64,000 nt of DNA, taken from contig JAVHKY010000048.1 of NCBI GenBank assembly GCA_035079385.1, positions 1-64,000 on the forward strand, read 5' to 3'. The notes beneath the pieces were generated by a model. That model was not told the DNA's origin. It saw only the letters and a program-made list of their open reading frames with translations, and did no database searches. This DNA comes from Aspidiotus rigidus. Its lineage: Eukaryota; Arthropoda; Insecta; Hemiptera; Diaspididae. The position numbers were made by a program, and so were the translations under genes. Positions 33,512-43,599 of this stretch are shown piece after piece; the first letter of the stretch is position 1, and every line of letters begins with the position of its first letter.

Positions 33512-34959
33512 ATTCAACCAGATAACAACACCTGGACAGGGGCAATATATCCTAAGTGGAATATATGTTCACAAAAAATGTAACGTGGGCAAAACCGTGT
33601 TTTGATCTCTTGGAAATTTGTTAGGGAAGGAGAGATAATCAATGAGTGATGGCAAATCTGTGGGTAAAAAGTTTTCATTAAAAAAAAAAGATTAGTCTGA
33701 TCTGTTTGGTAGAAGTCGTTGGCAAACAGGAAAAAAAATGTTCTATTTCATCTCGTAAATATCTCCATAAAAAATTAACAGGGCGTTTCGATTGTTTTCA
33801 AAGCTAAACTCTGATGAGATGGGTTAGCCAATGGATGACGGCTCATGTGCGGCTCAGAAACTTTCACTTAAAAATAAAAGATCAGCCTGATCCATCCAGT
33901 AGAAGTTGCTGGTGAATTGTATCAAGTTTCACGAAATTTTTCTAATATAATATTATAGATATGTATGGGAAAAACTCAAAAATGTCCTAAGTGAGACGGT
34001 TGCCAATGCTTGATGGCTTATCTGGGGCGATAAACGAATAAATTAAAGAAAATATGAAGCAAATCGGTCTAGTGGAACGGCCAGATGTACTGTCATAAGG
34101 TTATTTTTGAATGTTTTTTATTATGTAAGATTATTAGCTATCTTTCCGGTAAAGATAATTATGTGAGTCATTTATGAATCATACTCCACAAAATCGTTTA
34201 TATTTTTCATGATGACGAAGTTATTCGTTAGAATAATTACTGCGCTAATACTCGATTGAACAAATTATCCGTATTGAATGTGTTGATGACCGTTTGGTCG
34301 ATCTATAGGACGGACGGGGTGGAGATTAAAACTCCGGAGGCATCGAAAAGATGAAAAAAAAAATGTGAGCATCCGACGCACGTCTTACAGAATTTACTCG
34401 CCCAGTACAAAGACTGCATGGCAAAAACTGTGAAGGATTTCAAACACAACAAAAGGTCCATTTACCAGAAAGTTCTACGCGATCGAGTTAGTTCTGTTTG
34501 ATATGTGCTTCGCAAGTTTGAAACAATGTTTGTTCGTTAGTTTCAGTGTCTGCATCATCAGCTTTATGTTAGTGTAGCTTTACCTCTTTTCCGAAAATTG
34601 ATTTAGTAAACGAGCCACGTACATGGATTTCAGGGCACGACGAATCTTTAGCTCATTTATGGAGGTTGTTTCCTGATTGGCGGCAATGTGGTACCTAACA
34701 CTAGTACCGGTGTGTACAATAATGTCACTTATTTCGTATACGCAACGTGTATTCGAGATAGTAATCTATAAAACAATACACTTTGGCATTCGTTCTTCGA
34801 TAATATAAAGCATTTCCTCCAAATCAGAACTCGTTTCATTCTTGACAAACGTTGACGCGCCCGATAAATTACAGAAGTACTGAACGGTACGATTCTATTT
34901 TGTCTCAGTTGATACCATTAGCGGTAGCATCTCAAAGTACATACCCAAATCTTTTGGTC
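33512..34959. repeat. Degenerate tandem repeat and non-coding sequence
   Basis: Three diverged units spaced about 180 bp start near 33632, 33818 and 33993. Each has the pattern 'gatggc(t)...' then 'ga(t/a)...ctgatc' and 'tagaagt(c/t)g(t/c)tgg' (third unit most eroded). The rest to 34959 shows no gene. Confidence 0.45.
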
Positions 34960-35440
34960 GTAATAATTTTATTGATCAAGATTACAAAAACCGCTAATAG
35001 ATGAGATAAAATAATTAAATACAATAAACTGCGCGAGCGCTTTCGACCACAAGTCATTCTCAAGCGACGGAAGTTATACGAACTGACCAAGTAAATTAAA
35101 AAGGAAAATGAGAAAACTGAGAAATGAACCAATAGAGACAGGAAGAGATGAGATAAAATGAATTACGAATATACTATTTCGGCGAGCTCCGTCGCGGGAA
35201 TATAATTATTGATGACCTCACACTGAGAAGTATTGTAGTATCAAATGATTTCAAAATTTCGAGAGCTATACGTTTCTTTTCGTCATGCTTCTCATGAAGA
35301 AGGGAGTAATGAAAAGTCCGCGAAGGCTGACTTTCCACTTTCTTTCCCTCGTCTCCTCTTCTCATAGAAAGTGATATGTTCATTCAATCTAGCAATTAAA
35401 CGACGTCCAGTTTCACCTACATAAGTATTTAAAGGAGGGG
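34960..35440 (-). mobile_element. PLE B remnant with GIY-YIG piece and tail motif
   Basis: Minus strand: NTYVGETGRRLIARLNEH and FADF (GIY-YIG domain, about 35430-35310), then the tail RNA motif 35034-35064, then a 3' piece 34960-35030 whose inverted copy is at 36432-36500. A second, more eroded GIY-YIG copy in the same orientation is at 36045-36245. Confidence 0.7.
35034..35064 (-). ncRNA. PLE B tail RNA motif
   Basis: Minus strand CTTGAGAAT, stem GAC/GTC with loop ttgtg, then GAAAGCGCTCG. Confidence 0.5.
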
Positions 35441-35479
35441 GTTCTTGGTAAATGAAAAACTCGAGAGCGAGAATTTCTG

Positions 35480-35540
35480 GATCCGAACCCAAGACCTTAC
35501 GCTTGCCGGGCGACTGCTCTAACCGCTGAGCTACGAGGGC
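35480..35540 (-). pseudogene. tRNA-like segment with A and B boxes
   Basis: Minus strand shows a matching A box, tagctcagcgg (35523-35533), and B box, ggttcggatcc (35479-35489), spaced as in a tRNA, with a D-arm GCTC/GAGC. The 5' acceptor strand has no complementary 3' partner and the position before the anticodon is not T, so it is a tRNA pseudogene or the head of a SINE. It runs in the same open frame into the GIY-YIG piece of PLE B. Confidence 0.55.
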
Positions 35541-36044
35541 GATCGAATCTTCCGCGAATTTTTCCAAGTACCAACGACGAGAACCAACTTGTTCGTCAAT
35601 ACTCGCTCGAGTTTTTCAGTTACCAACAACCCGCTTCGTTTAATATTACCACCACACGTAAGTATTGTGTCTTTCATTATATACCGTAAGTATCTGTACA
35701 GCTATTACTTTTTATCTTGTAAACTCCACTCGCGGGACGGGATCTTTTTGTTTACAGAATAAATGCCTACGGGTGGGTAGGTTGTAGAAAGCTGGGCGAT
35801 AGCCGAGGGGTCGAAGAATACGAATAATATGAGAAGATAGACTCCCAAGAAATGGTAAATGGTAGACGAATCACTTTCTCATTTTTACGAGGTTGGTCTT
35901 TGGGGAGTGAGGTGGTTCTATCACGAGCACGAGAAATGAGCTTCTTCCTGATGATTGTATCAATATTAATATTGATATTGTTAGACTGGACTAATTGTTT
36001 GTTGATATTTACTTCGTCACTGGAGGCCGTTTTTTTCCGATAGT

Positions 36045-36245
36045 TTCAGCTATACGTTTCCTCTCATCATGCTCCTCGCATGAAGGCGGGAGACGTTCAC
36101 TTCTTCTTTAAAATGACCAGACTGTAATAAATGGTCCGAAAAGGCTGACTTTCCACTCTTTTTTCCTCATCTCCTCTCCTCACAAGAAGTGGTACGTTCA
36201 TTCAATCTGAAAAACGACGTTCAGTTTTAACTATACAACCAGCAG
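36045..36245 (-). pseudogene. Eroded second GIY-YIG copy (PLE B type)
   Basis: Aligns with 35260-35430: 'agctatacgtttc', 'aggctgactttccact' and 'gttcattcaatct' are shared. Indels destroy the frame. Confidence 0.6.
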
Positions 36246-37139
36246 CTGTAAAGCTACCACATTTTTATTTCATACAGTATATGCACACGGAAAAAAATTC
36301 TTTCCGCAGTACACGAATCAGCGGAAACGCGTCTTTATTCGCAGAGCAGAGTACACTAAAGGCGATAAACGCGCTGTTCTTCTCACAAGTTGCGATAACG
36401 ACCACTGCGCTCATATCGTGGGATGGGATCTTTTTGTTTAATTATTTTATCTCAACTATTTGCGGTTTTTGTAACCTTGATTAATAAAATAATTATAATT
36501 ATGTGCCGTATCCTGAATGATACAATTCATACTATCTTTTGACCCGAATACGTGTATTATGTAGTGGGTTTCTAAAGAAGTGAAATTTCGTAACAAAGAA
36601 TTTCATTATTCGATGTATGAACTGCGTAATAATATATATAGAGGAGTCAATTGTGTAAGAAGATTTCTTCAACATTGGTCATGTAGCCTTAGGTGATACT
36701 TGTATCATCTTTCGCTTCTGGCAACAAAAAATTTAGAAGTTTGTACTGTATATCCGGGAATATAACTCGCCATGGCATATAACCCGCAAGCAAGTTTTGA
36801 AGACCTCCAAAAAAAAAAAATCCACGTATATAAGCCACACCAAAATTGATATTCAAATGGTAATTTTTCGTCTGTTATGCACGCAAGTTACAATATATTT
36901 TGCAGTAAAAGAAGGGGAAAAAACGTCTAAAAGGAACTCGAACAAGATTATATTATTTATATTATTATAAATCTATGACAAAAGGAATGGAAATTTTAAC
37001 GTACTGAACCCCCCCTCCATCACGAATAACGTAAACATTGATAGAAAAAAAAATTTCCCCATTCCTTTTGCTTGTACTGTCAGCATAATGCTTAAAAAAC
37101 AACTTATGAAACTCGATTCCAGCTTTAACATCATTTTTA
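36246..37139. other. Non-coding stretch
   Basis: 36432-36500 is an inverted copy of the PLE B 3' piece. Beyond that I recognise no gene, RNA or repeat. Confidence 0.35.
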
Positions 37140-38518
37140 GTACTACCGACAGGAATAATAAATTTTTTCCAAAGTAAAAGATAAGGTCCCTCCTGAGGAG
37201 TGCTCAGGACTTGTCTATGACATACCCTCTAGTAATTAAGATACTAAATAATTATATCGATGAAACTAAGCAACATTTACGTAGTAGGTCAAACCAACAC
37301 AAAAAATATTATGTTAAAAATAAACGTTCTTGTACTGCTTTATGTCAGCATTCCATTAAGGAGGGTCATAATTTTAATTTTGATCAAGTGTCCATTCTTT
37401 GCTTAGAAAGTAATAATAAAAAAAGGCTCACACAGCAGCGTAAGCATCACCGACTTTTCAATAATTTGTTATAAAAAAATTTACACATGGCCCCCATATC
37501 TAAACTTCATTGTTTCTTAGTTAGGAGCTGATAGTGATGATAATAATAATGTACGGCATTCCACTTACTCTTCTATTGTTCAATTCATTTCTAATATTTT
37601 CAATAGGTACTTTTATAATTTTCAAGTACAGGTATTCATGGGAAATAACTCAAAAAGGAGTCGATTGATAGCTTTCTCTCCCCATACGTAAATTAAACTC
37701 TAAATAGAAGAACGGGAACGGAACATGGCTCTATTAAAATTGAAATATAAAACTTCGGTGATTTAGAAGAATCTCAAAGTATTAACCTGGCTGTCCATTT
37801 CCAGAAAGACTGTGAGATATATGAAGTTGATAATTACGAAAATCAAAACATAGATGAGGAAAATTGAAATGCCCGATGAAATTTCCACTTCTTTGTCTTT
37901 ACCTAAATTTCATTACTCCCTAGTGTTCAGGCTACGAGCCATTGCGATAACGTGGAAAAAAACATGCTATGCATTATTACCTACATAAATCGGTAATTAT
38001 AAAATACACGGCCAATTATTCAATCCATCGGTTAGGCGCAACGTTTGTTTAACGTATCCAATAAACGTCGAATTTTTTCAATCATGTATGACGGGTAATG
38101 ATAAGTTTTTACAGCCAATAGGTGTACGATGCATCAGGTACCATCGGGCGAAAGGATTCAAATAAAATAAACAAGCGAGATTCAGCCCTTATGGCTAGAT
38201 GTGGATTACTTATATTTTGAGATTTACTCAAGAACCACTTTTTGAATCGATACAAAAATTACAGAGCAATAAGATTGAATCCACTATGACGTAATGCAAT
38301 AATATGAAGATAATAAGACTGATATTCTTTCAGAACAAACACTAAGAAATTCAAGGAAAATTGAGGATTACTCAACTACTCATCCAATCTCAGAAAAAAA
38401 TGCACAGGCCCAACTTCAGATAATCTACTACAACTTGACCAAACTTTACGAGAATACAGCCGGTAGTTTTTGAGGAGTTGCGTGGACAAAAAAAATCTTA
38501 TATATATATAAATATAAG
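37140..38518 (+). repeat. Long dispersed element R, copy with GIY-YIG remnant
   Basis: From about 37430 to 38505 this aligns with the reverse complement of 49790-50770 (shared: 'gttcaggctacgagcc', 'caacgtttgtttaacgtat', 'tttgagatttactcaagaac'). It starts with a PLE-type nuclease remnant and ends in an AT-repeat (38499-38510), where PLE C inserted. The element resumes at 39790. Confidence 0.7.
37180..37474 (+). pseudogene. PLE GIY-YIG endonuclease remnant
   Basis: PPEECSGLVYDIP precedes a broken stretch; then YIDETKQHLRSRSNQHKK, CTALCQHSIKEGHNFNFD and LCLESNNKKR follow. This is the order of GIY-YIG domains in Neptune/Penelope-type elements, with the second Tyr-x-Gly strand degraded to YIDE. 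The catalytic Arg helix is partly kept. Confidence 0.75.
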
Positions 38519-38618
38519 AAGAGAGAAGTTTACACGTGGTATCTATATGTATATTAATTAAAAAACGAAGAACGGCACTTAATACCACTATTTTTCAAAT
38601 TTTTATTTTAAATAAAAA

Positions 38619-38652
38619 CCGACGTTTCGTCGCTCTCGCGACGTCATCAGGG
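38619..38652 (-). ncRNA. Hammerhead ribozyme 1 (PLE C left end)
   Basis: Minus strand CCCTGATGA, stem GTCGC/GCGAC with GNRA-type loop gaga, then GAAACGTCGG. The core boxes CUGAUGA and GAAA and the flanking ACGTC/GACGT environment fit the hammerhead ribozymes known from Penelope-like elements, which are thought to self-cleave element RNA. Confidence 0.88.
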
Positions 38653-38717
38653 ATTACAAACGGAATGTACTAAGAGAGAACATGAAAAGAGAAGATACCT
38701 AAACAGATTACTCATTA

Positions 38718-39100
38718 CACTATGCAACAGCCAAAAAAATGCTGGAGCGAAAATAGGTGATTCTCGAAGTATTTTTCACGCTAAATTCAATTCCGTTTTC
38801 CGTTTTTCGCTACCAGGTCCAGCTTTCCTGTAATTATTGCAACAACGTGCCCATCTTTGCAACGAATTGCCGCGCATCGTCGCGGAACGTATCGAAGATA
38901 GCAGTATCATACCCTGCGAACCTGCGTAAGGTTCGCAACGATGCGCGGCAATTCGTTGCAAAGATCGGCACGTTGTTGCAATAATTACAGGAAATCTAGA
39001 CCTGCTAGCGAAAAACGGAAAACGGAATTGAATTTAGCGTGAAAAATACTTCGAGAAAAACCTATTCTCGCTCCAGCATTTTTTTGGCTGTTGCGTAGTG
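38718..39100. mobile_element. Foldback MITE with CACTA-type ends and TTA duplication
   Basis: Ends CACTATGCAACAGCC and (inverse) CACTACGCAACAGCC; the arms are roughly 160 bp each and pair over most of their length. It is flanked by tta on both sides. The unoccupied site is present in the other PLE C arm near 39630, where only one tta occurs. Ends plus a 3-bp duplication fit CACTA/EnSpm; a PIF/Harbinger-type MITE is the alternative. No coding capacity. Confidence 0.88.
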
Positions 39101-39180
39101 TTATTTCAAAATGGGCTTGTATACTCCTGAAAGTCCGTGTAAATCGGTCTTAAAATTGACAGTATTGTTACGTAATATAT

Positions 39181-39414
39181 TTATAACTTCGAGAATTTTT
39201 CTTTCTTTTTTTTATCAAACTTATGGCTAGAATTTTGAGAGTGTTGGGCCAGAGCAGTGATACCATTACCATCTCTTACATTAGTTTCATGCTGAGAGAG
39301 TCTCTTCTTTAGGAGTTGAGATGTCTCTCCTACATAAACACGGGGGCAAATAGAGCAAGGAATCTTGTAAACAACACCATTTGCCCCCGGGTTTATGTAG
39401 GAGAGACATCTCAA
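39181..39414 (-). pseudogene. PLE C left arm, GIY-YIG endonuclease fragment
   Basis: GVVYKIPCSICPRVYVGE, TSQLLKKRLSQHETNVRDG and ITALAQHSQNSSHKFD form the first two thirds of a GIY-YIG domain. The 5' part of the PLE protein is missing at the dimer centre. Confidence 0.85.
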
Positions 39415-39549
39415 CTCCTAAAGAAGAGACTCTCTCAGCATGAAACTAATGTAAGAGATGGTAATGGTATCACTGCTCTGGCCCAACACTCTCAAAATTC
39501 TAGCCATAAGTTTGATAAAAAAAAGAAAGAAAAATTCTCGAAGTTATAA
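39340..39549 (+). pseudogene. PLE C right arm, GIY-YIG endonuclease fragment
   Basis: ICPRVYVGETSQLLKKRLSQ onward is identical in protein to the left arm. Residues upstream belong to the junction and are not homologous, because the arm starts at the palindrome centre. Confidence 0.85.
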
Positions 39550-39691
39550 ATATATTACGTAACAATACTGTCAATTTTAAGACCGATTTACACGCACTTT
39601 CAGGAGTATACAAGTCCATTTTGAAATAATGAGTAATCTGTTTAGGTATCTTCTCTTTTCATGTTCTCTCTTAGTACATTCCGTTTGTAAT

Positions 39692-39725
39692 CCCTGATGA
39701 TGTCGCGTGAGCGACGAAACGTCGG
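39692..39725 (+). ncRNA. Hammerhead ribozyme 2 (PLE C right end)
   Basis: CCCTGATGA, stem GTCGC/GCGAC with loop gtga, then GAAACGTCGG. It differs from ribozyme 1 in the loop and the base before stem II, leaving all core positions intact. Confidence 0.88.
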
Positions 39726-39789
39726 TTTTTATTTAAAATAAAAATTTGAAAAATATTGGTATTAAGTGCCGTTTTTCGTTTTTTAATTA

Positions 39790-40370
39790 ATATAAATATA
39801 AGGATACTTGAAATTTTTTATTAGTCTCAGGATGATCTAGGACCTCTAAAACGCCGAGAAAATTCTTTTCATAACTCACACTGCGAAAATGCGCTTTTAA
39901 CGTGCTGTTTTCAGGAGCGAAAGCGTTCGTTTGCGTGCGAGTTGTACAGTTTCATTTTTCTGTCCTCTAGATTTACTTTTCTGGCCGCTAGACTTACTTT
40001 TCTGTCCTGTAGACGCGAAACGAACGCATCCCCTCCTTGAAAACAGCACGTTAAACAGCGCTTTGCAGTGTTCGTTATAAAAAACATCTTCCAAGACAAG
40101 GAGCGAGCGACCTTGAATGACTCGTTCGGCTTGCTTCGCTCGGCTTCGCCTCGCTTCACAACGTGCCGAACTCGTCATTCAAAACGTCGCTTTCGCTCCT
40201 TGGCATGAAATATACTATTCCCGGGCTTCACCGTCACAATTGTGTCGGGAGTAATACCTGACTTAGTCGGTAAAACACTCACGCAGTCGCGTGATTACTA
40301 CACGACTTTTCTTCTCACAATGCAAAAATCATTGAGAGAGTCACTCCCTCGACTCTTTAAATTAATACCA
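39790..40370 (+). repeat. Element R core after PLE C, split by a foldback insertion
   Basis: The R core 'gatctaggacctctaaaacg' (39832-39851) and 'gtcggtaaaac' (about 40268) are separated by the foldback 39871-40219. 40290-40370 matches 42990-43075 inverted and includes the hairpin CTCACGCA-gt-cGCGTGA. Confidence 0.65.
39871..40219. mobile_element. Double foldback element with 22-bp tandem repeats
   Basis: First foldback: CACTGC...TTTTAACGTGCTGTTTTCA near 39882-39930 pairs with 40030-40072. Between the arms are three repeats of about 22 bp built on 'ttacttttctg'. Second foldback: CAAGGAGCGA...GACTCGTTCGGC at about 40097-40130 pairs with 40168-40203. It interrupts the R core, so it is an insertion; the exact borders are uncertain by several bases. 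Confidence 0.6.
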
Positions 40371-40539
40371 ATGTACTAAATTTGAATGAAATATCATCGA
40401 AAATAAAATTCAACCCTTAGTCAAGAATGAACCAAGAATGAACGTGTTGAATGAGAAAAGGTTCTTCATCATAATACACGTACTGATGACATAAGTGGTA
40501 AAAGGATAGGAAAATCCGCCTCTTCTAACGTAAGCAGCT

Positions 40540-41240
40540 ACTCGTAATAGTGAGACATTTTTTGAAAAAAATGGAAATTTCTCGAGAACTACTCATCCGA
40601 TTCTCAAAAAAATTGCAAGTGCACATCTTCAGATATATTACTACAATATGGCCAAGTTACAAAAAAATCCATCGGGTAGTTTCGGAGGAGTTCCACGGAC
40701 AAAAAAATCTTATATATATATATATATATGGAGACCTGAAATTTTTTACCGACTTTTCTAACTAGAAAAGTGAGGTATTACACCCGTAGCAAGGTCAACA
40801 GGGGGAGTGGGCAATGAACTTTCTCGACGTTTTAGGGGTCCTAGATCACAACTAGCATAAAAAAAAATTTCATATATATATATATAAGATTTTTTTGTTC
40901 GCGGAACTCCTCTGAAACTACCCGATGGATTTTTTTGTAACTTGGCCATATTGTAGTAGTATATCTGAAGATGTGCACCTGCAATTTTTTTGAAAATCGG
41001 ATGAGTAGTTCTCGAGAAATTTTCAATTTGTTGAGAAATTTTGCAGTATTTCGAGTACCTTTTTGTCCGCGGAACTCCTCCGAAACTACCCGATGGATGT
41101 TTTTGCAACTCGGCCATATTGTAGTATTATATTTGAAGATGTGCACCTGCATTTTTTTTGAGGATCGGATGAGTAGTTCTCGAGAAATTTTTACTTTTGT
41201 TGAAAATTTTTCACTATTAAGAGTAGCTTCTTACGAATAG
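40540..41240. repeat. Element R, inverted cluster of three partial copies
   Basis: 40540-40855 is on the plus strand; 40861-41030 and 41055-41180 are on the minus strand. All share 'cgagaactactcatccgat' and 'catcgggtagtttcgg' and an AT-repeat. The stem ACTTTTCTAACTAGAAAAGT (hairpin) lies at 40754-40773. Confidence 0.7.
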
Positions 41241-41742
41241 CTGCGAGTAGCTGCTTACGTTAGGAGAAGCGGATTTTCCTATACGTTTACCACTTTCGTT
41301 ATCAGTACGTGTATTGTGAAGAACCTTTCATCATTCGACAGGTTCATTCTTCGTTCGTTCTTTACCAAGGGTTCATTGGATTTTATTTCTGATGAAACCT
41401 TTTCGTTCAAATTTAGTACACTTGTATCTCGCTTCCCACAGCCCCTAGAGCGTTGAATTTTGTTTTGTCAAATTTTATTTGTTTTGTTAAATTTATTTTT
41501 GAACGGATAGTGGCAATGGCGAGTTGTTCATTTTTCTAGCTATTTTTCATTATTATTAGTCATACTCGATAGTTTTTTTTCTTTTTTTTTTTTATTATTA
41601 TTATTATTTTACGAGCATTATAAACTGCACGAGGGTTATTTGCTCGGCGTTACAATCTTATTTTAGAACATTACTTGAATTAGGTTAAATTAGGTACGTA
41701 TTGGTGGAATTGAGTGGCGATCGAACGGAATTTGTTGGTGAA

Positions 41743-42030
41743 TTATATGAAGTTGTAGAATTGAGTGGTGCGTAAATAAGTTAGGGTTGAGTCGATGGTT
41801 TCGGAGTTGTCGTTTAGTGCTGCATTGATATCGGAAGATATATTTAGGGAGGTTCGAGTGGGTTGCAGGACGGGGCATGAGAAAATAAAATGATCAACTG
41901 ATAAATTTTCTCGGAGACAGTGAGGGCATGATGGAGGAGCGAGATTAGTGAGAAGATAAGTATGAGTAAGACGAGTGTGGCCTATTCGCAGCCGAGCTAA
42001 AATGACCTCCTCTTGCCTTGAATTTCGTTG
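41743..42030 (-). pseudogene. LINE ORF2 C-terminal domain
   Basis: RQEEVILARLRIGHTRLTHT is followed by CPHCLRENLSVDHFIFSC, the RNase-H-distal tail with a Cys-Cys-His-Cys finger found at the end of I/R1/Jockey-type ORF2 proteins. The frame ends in TAA at 41743-41745, the natural stop. Confidence 0.8.
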
Positions 42031-42549
42031 GGATGAGGACCAAAATGTGGGTTCACGTTTTATTTTTCTTAATTTGTTATTCGACTGATTTTAGTGAAAA
42101 CCTTGAGTTTGAATGATTAAGTACAATTTTTTAATCTTCATCAAGTGTGCTGATGCGAGACTATACCTGGGTGATTTCACTTTTAATTAATAATTGATTT
42201 ATTTGTCATTTTTTCATGTATGGGTACATAATTAATAGTGGTTCATAGTTGATTTGAGGTGTCAAAAGAGATGGAAAGATTATTTTCAATTTGGACTGGC
42301 TTTTTTGAGTGAGATTTGAGATTAGACTAACGAGTAAACCGGGCTTGGGTGCTATATATTTTTACCGAATTTTCTAGCTAGAAAAGTGAGGTATTTTGTT
42401 AATACGTTTGGAATGGTTGAAGCGTGAGGGAGGAATGAGGGGTTGACTATTGGGTGATTGGTTGCTTCTTTCGTTTCGACATCGATTTTTTTAGTTTTTC
42501 GGGATCTCGTTGTAGCTGGATTCCCAGATGAAGAATTTTGGGGTGGAGT

Positions 42550-42663
42550 GTGCATAGAAAATGGTGATATGATAGCGTGAAGGCAATTTATGAGTGCACG
42601 AGAGGAATAGCAGCTCGAGATAGCTTTAAGAGATGCCAGAAATCGGAAGTGATAAAGACTCAT
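42550..42663 (-). pseudogene. Possible LINE RNase H fragment
   Basis: ASLKAISSCYSSRALINCLH resembles the 'SLxAI...' helix of LINE RNase H domains. Short and diverged; same strand and order as the ORF2 tail downstream. Confidence 0.4.
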
Positions 42664-42989
42664 CCTAATATACAGTATACTAGACTAATAATATGCTAAG
42701 AATAAGGTATGGGAAAAAATGATTGTAGAGCTCTTTTTTATTAGAAACAACTGTTATAGCCTCGTAGCAGTTTGGACAGGGGGAGGGGGAGTGGTTTTTC
42801 TGGAGACGTTTTGTAGGTTTTAGATGACTCTTAGCCTAAATTATAACAAAATTCAGGTTTCCTTATTGGATTATAGGTATCTTTACTCTGTTATCTGTTG
42901 ATGTGACATCGTAGTGATAGAATTTATAAACTGAGTTTTATTGTTTATTCTACAAATGTTTGACATGATTGACAGGTCATTGGTATTTA

Positions 42990-43178
42990 ATTTAAAGAGA
43001 GGGAGTGACTCTCTCAATGTTTCTTGCATTGTGGGAAGAAAAGTCGTGTACTACTCACGCGACTGCGTGAGTGTTTTTTATGCTAGTTGTGATCTAGGAC
43101 CTCTAAAACGTCGAGAAAGTTTATTGCCCCCATTCACCTTGCTGCGGGTTTAATACCTCACTTTTCTAGTTAGAGAAG
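42990..43178. repeat. Element R core copy
   Basis: Hairpin ACTCACGC-gact-GCGTGAGT at 43055-43074, then 'gatctaggacctctaaaacg', then 'taatacctcacttttctagtt' and 'gtcggtaaa'. The core recurs at 40754-40855, 47905-48018, 49648-49760 and 52765-52890, in both orientations. Confidence 0.7.
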
Positions 43179-43189
43179 TCGGTAAAAAA

Positions 43190-43466
43190 AAATCGCGAAA
43201 CTATCGAAATTATAATATGTAATAATACTTCAAACTTCAAAACGGATTAACAATATTTTTTTCCCTATCATTAGAAGACTTTGACGTGAGTAATCTTTGT
43301 TTTCTTGTTTCTACGCGTTCCTGTATCCTTGCTCCGCTTTTTGTTTATATTTGAATTATTCTTTGAAGTATTACGGCCCTGATGAAGAACGTAGAACGTT
43401 CGAAACGTCGGTCTTCAGAATATAAAAATTTTTTCGGACGAAAGTGTTTTAAAATTTTATTTCCAC
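43190..43466 (+). mobile_element. PLE D tail
   Basis: 43190-43430 aligns with the PLE C tail 39535-39730 ('gagtaatct', 'tgatga...gaaacgtcgg'). It has no coding part and ends after hammerhead ribozyme 3. Confidence 0.65.
43377..43411 (+). ncRNA. Hammerhead ribozyme 3 (PLE D)
   Basis: CCCTGATGA, stem GAACG/CGTTC with a short loop, then GAAACGTCGG. The stem bases differ completely from ribozymes 1 and 2 yet pair, while the core is unchanged. This covariation supports selection on structure. Confidence 0.88.
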
Positions 43467-43580
43467 TTACAAAGAAGACTGTACAACCCGAAGGCGTAAC
43501 AAATTATATTGAACCACACAGGAACTTGTGTGGTTCAATATAATTTGTTACACCTTCGGGTTATACAGTCTTCTTTGTAA
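43467..43580. repeat. Near-perfect palindrome, 54-bp arms
   Basis: Arms 43467-43520 and 43527-43580 pair at 52 of 54 positions around a 6-base centre, immediately after PLE D. Confidence 0.9.
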
Positions 43581-43599
43581 TATGAATAACCATAAATTG

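Larger units (their letters stand above)
38519..39789. mobile_element. PLE C: inverted head-to-head dimer with a hammerhead ribozyme at each end
   Basis: Two 5'-truncated PLE copies face away from a centre near 39365, so the insertion is a large imperfect palindrome. The flanks carry atataaatataag at 38506-38518 and 39790-39802. Each arm has a GIY-YIG fragment, and each outer end a hammerhead ribozyme (38619-38652 minus; 39692-39725 plus). The left arm alone holds the MITE 38718-39100. Confidence 0.88.
41572..42663 (-). mobile_element. 3' remnant of an I-like LINE
   Basis: Minus strand: an RNase-H-like piece (about 42640-42550), then the C-terminal domain 42030-41743, a 3' UTR, and an A-rich tail with TAA repeats at 41576-41612. 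42040-42350 between them is unassigned. RT and ORF1 are absent. Confidence 0.75.

Noticed and set aside
25762..33516. Target duplication of gypsy copy 2
   Set aside because: The bases beside the two LTRs (ggtga and attca) do not match.
35480..35540. Functional tRNA gene
   Set aside because: The acceptor stem does not close and the base before the anticodon is not T; more likely a pseudogene or SINE head.
40754..40773. Transcription terminator hairpin
   Set aside because: The stem belongs to the multi-copy element R and the context is eukaryotic repeat DNA.
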